Shown here: positions 1 to 6,010 of the stretch, piece by piece
Position numbering within the stretch: the first letter of the stretch is position 1
Layout of the letters: every line of letters begins with the position of its first letter
Assembly (NCBI GenBank): GCA_934177555.1
Contig: CAKPPL010000053.1
Location: 1 to 7,078 of the forward strand
DNA: 7,078 bases
Source: an uncultured Clostridia bacterium
GTDB lineage: Bacteria > Bacillota > Clostridia > TANB77 > CAG-508
Direction: 5' to 3'
The notes under the pieces: generated by a model
Databases searched by the model: none
What the model saw: the letters and a program-made list of their open reading frames with translations, nothing else
Told to the model about the DNA's origin: nothing
Position numbers and translations under genes: made by a program

Positions 1-1311
1 AGGATCATTTTCAAAACCTGAAAGAAGATAATTTACTAATTCTTCTGATTGTTTTTCAGAACCAACAATAGGTGAAACTTCAGTTTCTATGTTAGCACGA
101 ATCATATGAATAGAAGGAGCTGTGGCACGAAGTTTAACTCCAAATCTAGAGCCTTGTTTTACCATTTCAGGTTCTTCTAATACAAGTTCATCAATAGATG
201 GTGTTACAATACCATAACCTTTATTTTTTACTTCTTCTAAAGCATAAGCAATTTTATCATATTTTTTCTTAATAGAAGCTAAATCATTCATAATAGAGAA
301 TAGTTCACTTTCATTAGTAATTTCCATGCCTGTCATTTGAGAGAGAATAGTATAAAATAATTCATCTTTTAATTGTACTGAAATACAGACTTTTCCTGTT
401 CCAAGTAATATATTAGTAACAAATATTTGAGAAATTATTTCATTATTTTCTGACATAGAGTTAACACAAGAAGAAATATCTTTTAATGCAGAAACACTGG
501 AAAAAGTATCTTTTAATTGTTCAAATAATTTTGATTTTAATGGATGTGAAAAATCTAAAGCATCAATCCACTTAGGAAAGTTTATATCAATTTCTTCAAC
601 AGGAAATTCATATAGTAAATTTGAAAACATAGTGTTTATGTCTTCAACAGTTAAATTTTCACAGTTAATTGGCATAACTTTTGTATTATATTTGTCTGAT
701 AATTGTATTGATAATTCTCTTGCTTCAGGAGAAGATGGATTTGCAGAATTCAATAAAATAATAAATGGTTTATTAAGAGCACGAAGTTCAGAAACAACAC
801 GTTCTTCAGCTTTTACATAATCTTCACGTGGGATATCTGTTACAGAACCATCAGTAGTTATAAGAATACCAATAGTAGAGTGTTCTTCAATAACTTTTTT
901 TGTTCCAATCTCTGCAGCAGTTTCAAAAGGGATTTCTTCATCAGACCATGGAGTTTTTACCATTCTAGGCATATCATCTTCTAAATATCCTATAGCATTA
1001 TCAACTAAGTAACCAACACAATCAACTAAACGAGTTTTTAATTTTAAATTTTTATCTATTGTAATTTCAACAGCCTCATTAGGCACGAACTTAGGTTCAG
1101 TAGTCATAATTGTACGACCTCCTGCACTTTGAGGAAGTTCATCTTTAGCCCTTTCTTTTTTAAACTCATTATCTATATTTGGAATAACAAGTAAATCCAT
1201 AAATTTTTTTATAAAAGTGGATTTTCCTGTTCTCACAGGGCCAACAACTCCAATATAAATATCACCATCAGTTCGTTTGGCTATGTCTTGATATAAGCCT
1301 ACATTTTCCAT
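1..1311 (-). CDS. spoIVA: Stage IV sporulation protein A, coat-basement ATPase (3' end cut by window)
   Basis: SpoIVA is made in the mother cell, hydrolyses ATP and polymerises on the outer forespore membrane as the platform for coat assembly; it is also needed for the cortex. Translating the minus strand from ATG at 1311 gives 437 codons with no stop before the window edge. The Bacillus subtilis protein is 492 residues as I recall, so about 55 C-terminal residues are missing. The family match is direct: Walker A GPVRTGKST at residues 24-32 (K30), the DELPQSAGGRTIMTTEPKFV stretch at 57-76 with T70/T71 (sensor threonines in the known protein), and the Walker B-like LVDCVGY with D97. Further on are EHSTIG, ITTDG, ALYEFPV-like and QGSRFGVKLRATAPSIHMI blocks, all in SpoIVA order. 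The start is fixed by AAGGAGGT (1326-1319), seven bases upstream. A sigma-E promoter lies just upstream. The gene looks intact and ordinary. Confidence 0.97.
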   Translation of the reverse strand, partial: MENVGLYQDIAKRTDGDIYIGVVGPVRTGKSTFIKKFMDLLVIPNIDNEFKKERAKDELPQSAGGRTIMTTEPKFVPNEAVEITIDKNLKLKTRLVDCVGYLVDNAIGYLEDDMPRMVKTPWSDEEIPFETAAEIGTKKVIEEHSTIGILITTDGSVTDIPREDYVKAEERVVSELRALNKPFIILLNSANPSSPEARELSIQLSDKYNTKVMPINCENLTVEDINTMFSNLLYEFPVEEIDINFPKWIDALDFSHPLKSKLFEQLKDTFSSVSALKDISSCVNSMSENNEIISQIFVTNILLGTGKVCISVQLKDELFYTILSQMTGMEITNESELFSIMNDLASIKKKYDKIAYALEEVKNKGYGIVTPSIDELVLEEPEMVKQGSRFGVKLRATAPSIHMIRANIETEVSPIVGSEKQSEELVNYLLSGFENDP

Positions 1312-1346
1312 CTATAATACCTCCTTGATAGACAAACTTTTATTAA

Positions 1347-1376
1347 TATATATGGTAAAAATTTTAACAATATGAC
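1347..1376 (-). promoter_or_regulatory. Sigma-E-type promoter of spoIVA
   Basis: Reading the minus strand, GTCATATT (1376-1369) matches the sigma-E -35 consensus. It is followed after 14 bases by CATATATA (1354-1347), close to the CATACAAT-like -10. Spacing and distance to the start codon (about 30 bases of leader) are right for mother-cell expression, as is known for spoIVA in Bacillus. The assignment rests on consensus matching plus gene identity. Confidence 0.85.
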
Positions 1377-1392
1377 TGTGAATTAAAAAAAC

Positions 1393-1421
1393 TTGATAAT
1401 TTAAAATAAATATGATAGAAT
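1393..1421 (+). promoter_or_regulatory. Sigma-A-type promoter of the nucleotide-sugar operon
   Basis: TTGATA (1393-1398), a 17-base spacer and TAGAAT (1416-1421) form a good vegetative promoter about 52 bases before the ATG at 1474. A second -10-like TATAAT at 1439-1444 has no good -35 partner. The -35 box is only 16 bases from the -35 box of the opposing sigma-E promoter. Confidence 0.65.
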
Positions 1422-1473
1422 AGTGACATTGTATAACATATAATATATTAAAAAAGACAAAAGGAGAAAGAAA

Positions 1474-2724
1474 ATGGATAAAACACAAGATATAGTTGAA
1501 CTATTAAAAGAATACAATCAAGAACATATAATAAAAATATTAGATAAAATAGACGAAAAATCAAGAAAAGAACTAATACAACAAATACAAAATATAGATT
1601 TACATCAAATAATGGAATTATACAATAACACAAAAAAAGAAATTGAATTTAAAGAAAATAAAATAGAGCCACTTAAATATTTAGATAAAGCTAAATTAAC
1701 AGAAATTCAAAAAAACAAGTTTGATGAATTAGGGAAAAAAGTTGTTAGAAGTGGGCAATATGCAGTAGTTACAATGGCAGGAGGGCAAGGTACAAGATTA
1801 GGACATACAGGACCAAAAGGAACATTTAAACTAGATGTATATGGAAAAGGAAAATATTTATTTGAAATATTAATAGAAAATTTAAAAGAGGCAAATGAAA
1901 AATATAATACAACAATACCATGGTATATAATGACAAGTAAAGAAAACAATAAGGATACAGTAGAATTCTTAGAAAAAAATAATTATTTTGGATATAATAA
2001 AGATTACATAACAATATTTACACAGAGTGAATTACCATTAGTAGATACAGAGGGTAGAATTCTTATAGGAAAAGATTATAAAGTAAAAGAAGCATCTGAT
2101 GGAAATGGTGGAACATATGCATCATTAAGAGCAAGTGGATGTTTAGCAGATATGAAATCAAGAGGAATAAAATGGATATTTATTGGTTCAGTAGATAATG
2201 CATTATTAAAAATGGTAGATGTTACTTTATTAGGGATGGCAATAGACCAAAAAGTTCAAATAGCTTCAAAGTCTGTTGTAAAAGCAAATCCACATGAAAG
2301 AGTAGGAGTTTTTTGCAGAATGAATGGACACCCAAAAGTAATTGAATATACAGAACTTCCAGAAAAAATGGCAGAACAAAGGGACAGAAATGGGGAATTA
2401 AAATATGGAGAATCACATATAATGTGTAATTTATATACAATAGATGCCATAGAAAAAATAAGCCAAGAAACTTTAATGTATCATTCAGCATTTAAGAAAA
2501 ACTCATACATAGATGAAAATGGAAAAGAAATTATTCCAACAGAACCTAATTCATATAAATTTGAATCATTTATATTTGATGCATTTGAATTTTTTGATGA
2601 TATTGCAATTCTTAGAGGAAAAAGAGAAGATGATTTTGCACCAGTAAAAAATAAAGATGGAGTAGATAGTCCAAAAACAGCTAAAGAATTGTATGAAAAA
2701 TTTTGGAATAAAGGAGAGAACTAA
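1474..2724 (+). CDS. UDPGP-family nucleotidyltransferase, UDP-N-acetylhexosamine pyrophosphorylase-like
   Basis: This 416-residue cytoplasmic enzyme of the UDPGP family probably joins UTP and an N-acetylhexosamine 1-phosphate to give UDP-GlcNAc (or UDP-GalNAc) and pyrophosphate. The N-terminal helical part (residues 8-50) resembles the start of eukaryotic UAP1/AGX. Next come the nucleotide-binding signature MAGGQGTRLG (101-110) and GPKGTF (113-118), then DGNGGTYASL (209-218), the metal-site VDN (240-242), and NPHERVGVF (272-280). A C-terminal GKREDDFAPVKN block (382-393) corresponds to the REDEFSPLKN region of human UAP1, including its conserved lysine. The DGNGG and REDxFxPxKN motifs favour the UAP branch over glucose-1-phosphate uridylyltransferases, but sugar specificity is inferred. 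The start has AAGGAG (1461-1466) seven bases upstream. Its partner, the beta-helix gene, begins one base after its stop, indicating an operon and coupled translation. Confidence 0.88.
   Translation: MDKTQDIVELLKEYNQEHIIKILDKIDEKSRKELIQQIQNIDLHQIMELYNNTKKEIEFKENKIEPLKYLDKAKLTEIQKNKFDELGKKVVRSGQYAVVTMAGGQGTRLGHTGPKGTFKLDVYGKGKYLFEILIENLKEANEKYNTTIPWYIMTSKENNKDTVEFLEKNNYFGYNKDYITIFTQSELPLVDTEGRILIGKDYKVKEASDGNGGTYASLRASGCLADMKSRGIKWIFIGSVDNALLKMVDVTLLGMAIDQKVQIASKSVVKANPHERVGVFCRMNGHPKVIEYTELPEKMAEQRDRNGELKYGESHIMCNLYTIDAIEKISQETLMYHSAFKKNSYIDENGKEIIPTEPNSYKFESFIFDAFEFFDDIAILRGKREDDFAPVKNKDGVDSPKTAKELYEKFWNKGEN
2711..2716 (+). promoter_or_regulatory. Ribosome binding site that selects a TTG start
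   Basis: AAGGAG lies inside the last codons of the pyrophosphorylase gene, nine bases before TTG at 2726. The in-frame ATG at 2693 has no comparable site, and the extra 11 residues it would add are only another reading frame of the upstream gene's end. This decides for the TTG start. Confidence 0.75.
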
Positions 2725-2725
2725 A

Positions 2726-3391
2726 TTGGAAAGTTGTAAAATAACAAGTCTATTTAATTTAGAAGAAACTATTTCAAAGCCATTATTATTAAAATTTGAA
2801 TATCCATGGGAAGTATTACCTGAAATAAATGATTTCATAATAGAAATAGGAAAGAAATTAGATAAAAATATTTATATTGAAAAAGAAGATAATATATGGA
2901 TTGCAAAATCAGCAATAGTGGCTCCAACAGCATATATAAAAGGACCAGTAATAATAGGAGAAAATGCAGAAATAAGACATTGTGCATTTATTAGAGGAAA
3001 AGCAATTATAGGAAATGGAGCAGTTGTAGGTAATTCAACAGAATTAAAAAATGTTATATTATTTAATAAAGTGCAAGTGCCACATTATAATTATGTTGGA
3101 GATTCTATTCTAGGGTATAAAGCACATATGGGAGCAGGCTCAATAACTTCAAATGTAAAATCAGACAAAAAATTGGTTATAGTTAAAGATGGTAATGAAC
3201 AAATAGAAACAGGATTAAAAAAGTTTGGTGCTATGATAGGGGATAATGTTGAAGTAGGATGTGGAAGTATTTTAAATCCAGGAAGTGTAATTGGAAAAAA
3301 TACAAATATTTATCCATTATCTTCTGTAAGAGGAGTAGTCAAAGAAAATAGTATATATAAGAATCAAAATGAAATTGTAAATAAAATATAA
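2726..3391 (+). CDS. Left-handed beta-helix sugar-1-phosphate acetyltransferase-like protein (GlmU C-terminal type)
   Basis: The protein has 221 residues from a TTG start. Hexapeptide repeats from about residue 65 (VAPTAYIKGPVIIG, then IRGKAIIGNGAVVG) predict a left-handed beta-helix, preceded by about 60 residues with a PWEVL segment. The block PHYNYVGDS (119-127) matches the GlmU acetyltransferase site, where H363 of E. coli GlmU is the catalytic base; here it is H120. The following MGAGSITSN (135-143) aligns with the NIGAGTITCN part of GlmU. There is no nucleotidyltransferase domain. Residues H120, Y123, N143 and K149 keep the spacing I remember for the archaeal enzyme ST0452 (H308, Y311, N331, K337). 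It probably acetylates glucosamine- or galactosamine-1-phosphate for the upstream pyrophosphorylase; a different sugar-phosphate substrate is possible. Databases often label such proteins as pyrophosphorylases, which the domain content does not support. An ATG at 2693 would give 232 residues but is less likely. Confidence 0.85.
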   Translation: MESCKITSLFNLEETISKPLLLKFEYPWEVLPEINDFIIEIGKKLDKNIYIEKEDNIWIAKSAIVAPTAYIKGPVIIGENAEIRHCAFIRGKAIIGNGAVVGNSTELKNVILFNKVQVPHYNYVGDSILGYKAHMGAGSITSNVKSDKKLVIVKDGNEQIETGLKKFGAMIGDNVEVGCGSILNPGSVIGKNTNIYPLSSVRGVVKENSIYKNQNEIVNKI

Positions 3392-3394
3392 AAT

Positions 3395-3430
3395 AAAAGA
3401 TATAGCTATGTACAAAAAGCTATATCTTTT
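3395..3430. terminator. Bidirectional intrinsic terminator between convergent genes
   Basis: A perfect 13-base inverted repeat, AAAAGATATAGCT (3395-3407) and AGCTATATCTTTT (3418-3430), surrounds a 10-base loop and runs into further T residues. The opposite strand also continues into T-rich sequence. It sits exactly between the stops of the beta-helix gene (+) and the holin-like gene (-), so it can end both transcripts. Confidence 0.88.
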
Positions 3431-3433
3431 TTA

Positions 3434-3805
3434 TTACATTTGTTGATTACCAGGTATAAAATAATCTACTACTCCATAAATTAATGCACCAATTATTGCA
3501 GCCATCCAAGAAATTGAATAACCGGCAACGAAAAATTGAGTTACATATAATATAATAGCTGCTAAAGCAAATCCTACAAATCCTTTACCAAATGGACTAG
3601 CATGTAAACCTGTGAATTTTATAATTAAATAATCCATTATTGTTAATACAATAGCAGCTATAGCTAAAGACCAAATATTATTTATTGAAAAACCAGGTGT
3701 AAAAAATGCTGTGATTGCTAATACAATAGCAGCAGTTATTAATCTACCAATAATTTGCCAAGCTGTAGAAGTACCATTTGCACTATTACTTTGGGTATTT
3801 GACAT
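3434..3805 (-). CDS. YvlD/holin superfamily IV-type small membrane protein
   Basis: This 123-residue integral membrane protein has a polar, Ser/Asn-rich first 15 residues and four predicted membrane segments (about 17-37, 44-64, 74-93 and 97-115). It resembles the family annotated as phage holin superfamily IV (Phage_holin_4_2, which includes YvlD). Members are mostly chromosomal proteins of unknown role, so holin activity should not be assumed. The sequence contains an internal duplication: AAIVLAITAFFTPGFSI (25-41) followed by a helix ending in MDYLI (57-61) is echoed by AAIILYVTQFFVAGYSI (82-98) followed by a helix ending in VDYFI (113-117). The start has a strong AAAGGAGG (3820-3813) seven bases upstream. 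It is a single-gene unit, divergent from the DUF421 gene. Nothing phage-like surrounds it. Confidence 0.82.
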   Translation of the reverse strand: MSNTQSNSANGTSTAWQIIGRLITAAIVLAITAFFTPGFSINNIWSLAIAAIVLTIMDYLIIKFTGLHASPFGKGFVGFALAAIILYVTQFFVAGYSISWMAAIIGALIYGVVDYFIPGNQQM

Positions 3806-3869
3806 ATAAAAACCTCCTTTAAAAAATTTTTTTCAAGGTTATATAGATATTATTTACAACAAAAAATTA

Positions 3870-3898
3870 ATTATACAAAAATCGTATAAATAACAATA
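3870..3898 (-). promoter_or_regulatory. Possible sigma-A promoter of the holin-like gene
   Basis: On the minus strand a perfect TATAAT (3875-3870) lies 64 bases before the start codon. Its -35 is weak: TATTGT (3898-3893) at 17 bases, or TTGTTA (3896-3891) at a short 15. The intergenic gap 3806-3931 must also hold the promoter of the DUF421 gene on the plus strand. TTTACA at 3853-3858 is visible there, but I see no convincing -10 to pair with it. Confidence 0.4.
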
Positions 3899-3931
3899 AA
3901 ATGCAAAAAATAAAGTTCGGGAGGAAAAAAT

Positions 3932-4612
3932 ATGTTAATAACATTTTTTAGAGCAATAGTATTATACATAATTGTATTAATTGTAATGAGATTAATGGGC
4001 AAAAGGGAAATTGGACAAATGCAACCATTTGAGTTAGCAATTTCAATAATGATAGCAGATTTGGCATCAATACCTATGACAGAAACTGGAATACCAATTT
4101 CAAATGGAATAATTCCTATATTGGGATTATTAGTAATGCATTTAATAATTTCAATTTTAAATATTAAAAGCACAAAAGCTAGAGAAATTATTTGTGGAAA
4201 ACCATCTATTCTGATATATAGAGGGAAAATAGATCAAAAGGCTTTAAAAAAGGAAAGATTTACAATAAATGAATTAGAAGAAAGATTAAGAAATAATAAC
4301 ATATTTAATATTGGAGATGTAGAATATGCAATATTAGAAACAAGTGGACAAGTTACAGTTATACCAAAACCAAATAAAAGAACTACTACTCCAGAAGATT
4401 TTAATTTAGATGTACAATATGAAGGGATTTCATATGATTTAGTTGTTGATGGAAAAGTAATGTATAAAAATTTAAAAAAATTAGGAAAAAATTATATATG
4501 GTTAAAAAAACAGACTGAAAAATTTGGAATTGTGCCAGAAGAGGCTTTAATTGTAACAATAGATGGAAAAAATCAATTCTTCTGTCAAACAATGGATAAG
4601 GAGGAAAAATAA
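3932..4612 (+). CDS. DUF421 / YetF-family membrane protein
   Basis: The 226 residues match the usual size of this family (YetF, YdfS, YkjA and YrbG in B. subtilis are about 220-230). Three hydrophobic segments occupy roughly residues 3-20, 36-50 and 57-76. The family signature RLMGKREIGQMQPFELAISI (20-39) follows the first. A cytosolic domain follows with GKPSILIYRGKID (89-101), then FTINELEERLRNNNIFNIGDVEYAILETSGQVTVIPK (110-146), both characteristic of DUF421, and a second alpha/beta half to the C-terminus. In Bacillus spores, DUF421 proteins sit in the inner membrane and affect core hydration, resistance and germination. That role here is inferred and not shown by the sequence. The start has GGGAGG (3919-3924) seven bases upstream. 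The stop codon overlaps the next start by one base, so the two proteins are co-translated and probably act together. Confidence 0.93.
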   Translation: MLITFFRAIVLYIIVLIVMRLMGKREIGQMQPFELAISIMIADLASIPMTETGIPISNGIIPILGLLVMHLIISILNIKSTKAREIICGKPSILIYRGKIDQKALKKERFTINELEERLRNNNIFNIGDVEYAILETSGQVTVIPKPNKRTTTPEDFNLDVQYEGISYDLVVDGKVMYKNLKKLGKNYIWLKKQTEKFGIVPEEALIVTIDGKNQFFCQTMDKEEK

Positions 4613-4995
4613 TGTATAAGGAACTAAGTATATGCATCATTATAGTTGTAGTAATATTTTCATTAGATTTATATACTCAAAACCATACTAAAAAATCTGT
4701 ATCTATTATTAATGAACAATTAATGGAATTAAAAGATACAATTTCTAAAGGGAATAAAGATAATATGATAAAAAAAGCAAATGAACTTAATTCTAATTGG
4801 AAAAAATCACATGATAGACTTGCATATTATATTGAACATGATGAATTAGAAAAAGTTGATACAGCAATAGTTACTATGATTAGCTATATTGAAAATGCAG
4901 ATTATTCTTCAGCATTAGCTGATTTAGATAAGGGAAAGTTTGTACTAGAACATATACAAGATAAATATGCTTTTAATATCCAAAATATATTTTAA
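4612..4995 (+). CDS. Small membrane-anchored DUF4363-like protein
   Basis: The protein has 127 residues: one N-terminal membrane segment (about residues 5-21, IIIVVVIFSL core), then a roughly 100-residue, charged, almost wholly helical domain predicted to lie outside the membrane. The ELKDTISKGNKDN / ANELNSNWKKSHDRLAYYIEHDELEKVDTAI pattern resembles DUF4363 proteins, which I recall as frequent neighbours of DUF421 genes in clostridia; function is unknown. The start is firm: AAGGAGG (4598-4604) lies in the end of the DUF421 gene, seven bases before an ATG that shares its A with the upstream TAA. No terminator is visible after the stop, so this transcript may continue through the tRNA gene to the hairpin at 5151-5190. 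The family name is a recollection and less certain than the gene itself. Confidence 0.82.
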   Translation: MYKELSICIIIVVVIFSLDLYTQNHTKKSVSIINEQLMELKDTISKGNKDNMIKKANELNSNWKKSHDRLAYYIEHDELEKVDTAIVTMISYIENADYSSALADLDKGKFVLEHIQDKYAFNIQNIF

Positions 4996-5001
4996 AAATT
5001 A

Positions 5002-5030
5002 TTGATAAATAACTTTATGTATGTTATAAT
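5002..5030 (+). promoter_or_regulatory. Sigma-A promoter of the tRNA-Thr gene
   Basis: TTGATA (5002-5007), exactly 17 bases, then a perfect TATAAT (5025-5030) place the transcription start near 5037, about 15 bases before the mature tRNA. This is a near-consensus strong promoter, as expected for a tRNA. Confidence 0.88.
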
Positions 5031-5051
5031 TTCAATTATATTATTGAAATT
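5028..5051. repeat. Perfect palindrome between promoter and tRNA-Thr
   Basis: AATTTCAAT (5028-5036) and ATTGAAATT (5043-5051) are perfect 9-base inverted repeats around a 6-base centre. The palindrome begins within the -10 box and ends one base before the tRNA. The predicted transcript starts around its middle, so an RNA hairpin would form only on read-through from upstream. It may be an operator-like DNA site, or chance in AT-rich DNA. Confidence 0.6.
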
Positions 5052-5127
5052 GCTTCTATAGCTCAGTTGGTAGAGTGCAGCCTTGGTAAGGCTGAGGTCA
5101 CGGGTTCAATTCCCGTTGGAAGCTCCA
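5052..5127 (+). tRNA. tRNA-Thr, anticodon GGU
   Basis: The 76 bases fold as a complete cloverleaf: acceptor GCTTCTA with TGGAAGC (one T-G pair), D stem GCTC with GAGT, anticodon stem CAGCC with GGCTG, variable loop AGGTC, and T stem ACGGG with CCCGT around TTCAATT. The anticodon loop TTGGTAA (5083-5089) carries GGT at 5085-5087, which reads ACC and ACU threonine codons. The discriminator base is T at 5124 and the CCA end is encoded (5125-5127). It is a single-tRNA unit with its own promoter and terminator. Confidence 0.97.
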
Positions 5128-5150
5128 AAAAGTAAAGTCTACACTTACTA

Positions 5151-5190
5151 AAAAATGAATAGTATTAAATTAATTATACTATTCATTTTT
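5151..5190. terminator. Intrinsic terminator after tRNA-Thr, probably bidirectional
   Basis: AAAAATGAATAGTAT (5151-5165) and ATACTATTCATTTTT (5176-5190) form a perfect 15-base stem with a 10-base loop and T-rich right arm. It ends the tRNA transcript. Four bases beyond is the stop codon of the minus-strand gene, whose transcript would form the same hairpin ending in T residues. The stem is AT-rich and so relatively weak. Confidence 0.8.
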
Positions 5191-5194
5191 ATTA

Positions 5195-5938
5195 TTAATA
5201 TTTATGACTAGAAATTACATAATCTGTGCCATTTTTCTCAAATGTTACTTGCCAATTAACATTTTCATCAGGAGCTCCATCTTCAGAACTTAATATTCCT
5301 GATAAATTAAATGTGTATGTATTTGAATTATTGCTAGCTAATTCGAATTTTGAAATATTTATATGTGTATATGATCCACTATTAGCATATATTTCTAAAT
5401 ATCCATTTACATTTTTTGCATATGTATTATTAATTTCACTTTCAAAAAGACTTTCAGATACATATTTAAGCATTGCATTTTTGAAATCTGCATATTTTAT
5501 ATTAGTTTTATAAAAAGTCTCATAATTATATTCTGTAGTTTCGTAATTAGGTGTAGTAGAAACTAAATTCAAATCTTTAAGTAAATCTAAACTTCCACCA
5601 CAGTAAAGTTTTCTAGTAAGTTTAAAATAATCTTCAAACTTTTTTTGACATTGACTTGCTATTTCGTTAGTATTTATTTCAGTAGTATTATAATTTTTTT
5701 CCTCTGCATTTTTACTAGAATTTATAGTTTCTGATATAGTATCTAATTTATTTTGTAAATCTTTTACTGTTCCATTTAAACTAGTTACTTGAGATTCAAG
5801 TTCAGTAGATTTCTGTATTTCGGTATTTTTATCACGGTTAAGTTTGTAAATAAAAAATCCCATTACTAAAATTATAGCTATTGCTAATATTAAGAAAAAT
5901 GTAGATAAACTAATTTTTGCAGTATTGTTTTTTTCCAT
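5195..5938 (-). CDS. Uncharacterised membrane-anchored coiled-coil protein
   Basis: I do not recognise this 247-residue protein. It has a short cytosolic N-terminus, one membrane segment at about residues 13-32, and a coiled-coil-like heptad region at about 38-75 (TELESQVTSLNGTVKDLQNK). A low-complexity Asn/Thr/Glu linker (about 74-94) leads to a C-terminal domain of about 150 residues, presumably outside the membrane. That domain starts helical, with C97 and C113, and ends as a run of beta strands with conserved-looking aromatic residues (NWQVTFEKNGTDYVISS). The helix-then-strands order recalls NTF2-like domains, but that is a weak guess. The membrane segment is not followed by a signal-peptidase site I can recognise, so it is probably an anchor. 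The ribosome site is GGGGGTGAG (5950-5942). The gene is monocistronic and divergent from the small hydrophobic gene at 6139. Confidence 0.88.
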   Translation of the reverse strand: MEKNNTAKISLSTFFLILAIAIILVMGFFIYKLNRDKNTEIQKSTELESQVTSLNGTVKDLQNKLDTISETINSSKNAEEKNYNTTEINTNEIASQCQKKFEDYFKLTRKLYCGGSLDLLKDLNLVSTTPNYETTEYNYETFYKTNIKYADFKNAMLKYVSESLFESEINNTYAKNVNGYLEIYANSGSYTHINISKFELASNNSNTYTFNLSGILSSEDGAPDENVNWQVTFEKNGTDYVISSHKY

Positions 5939-5965
5939 ATTCTCACCCCCTTTTTTACTTAATTA

Positions 5966-5994
5966 ATTTTATCATAAAATAAATTAGTTGACAA
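5966..5994 (-). promoter_or_regulatory. Sigma-A promoter of the coiled-coil membrane protein gene
   Basis: On the minus strand, TTGTCA (5994-5989), 17 bases and TAAAAT (5971-5966) make a good vegetative promoter with a leader of about 20 bases before the start at 5938. Its -35 box is the reverse complement of a TTGACA visible on the plus strand at 5988-5993. Confidence 0.75.
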
Positions 5995-6010
5995 TATGGT
6001 AGTGAGTTTT

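Noticed and set aside
632..820. Short plus-strand open frame inside spoIVA
   Set aside because: It lies wholly antisense to a well-conserved coding region, with no ribosome site.
1448..1633. Minus-strand hydrophobic open frame opposite the pyrophosphorylase gene, and similar ones at 1707-2014 and 2222-2838
   Set aside because: All are antisense shadows of an A-rich gene with clear family motifs and have no ribosome sites.
2693..2725. ATG start for the beta-helix gene adding 11 residues
   Set aside because: It has no ribosome binding site, needs a 32-base overlap, and the extra residues are only a frame-shifted reading of the upstream gene's end.
3434..3805. Holin-like gene as evidence of a prophage
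   Set aside because: No other phage gene, attachment site or composition change is visible, and this family is common on ordinary chromosomes.
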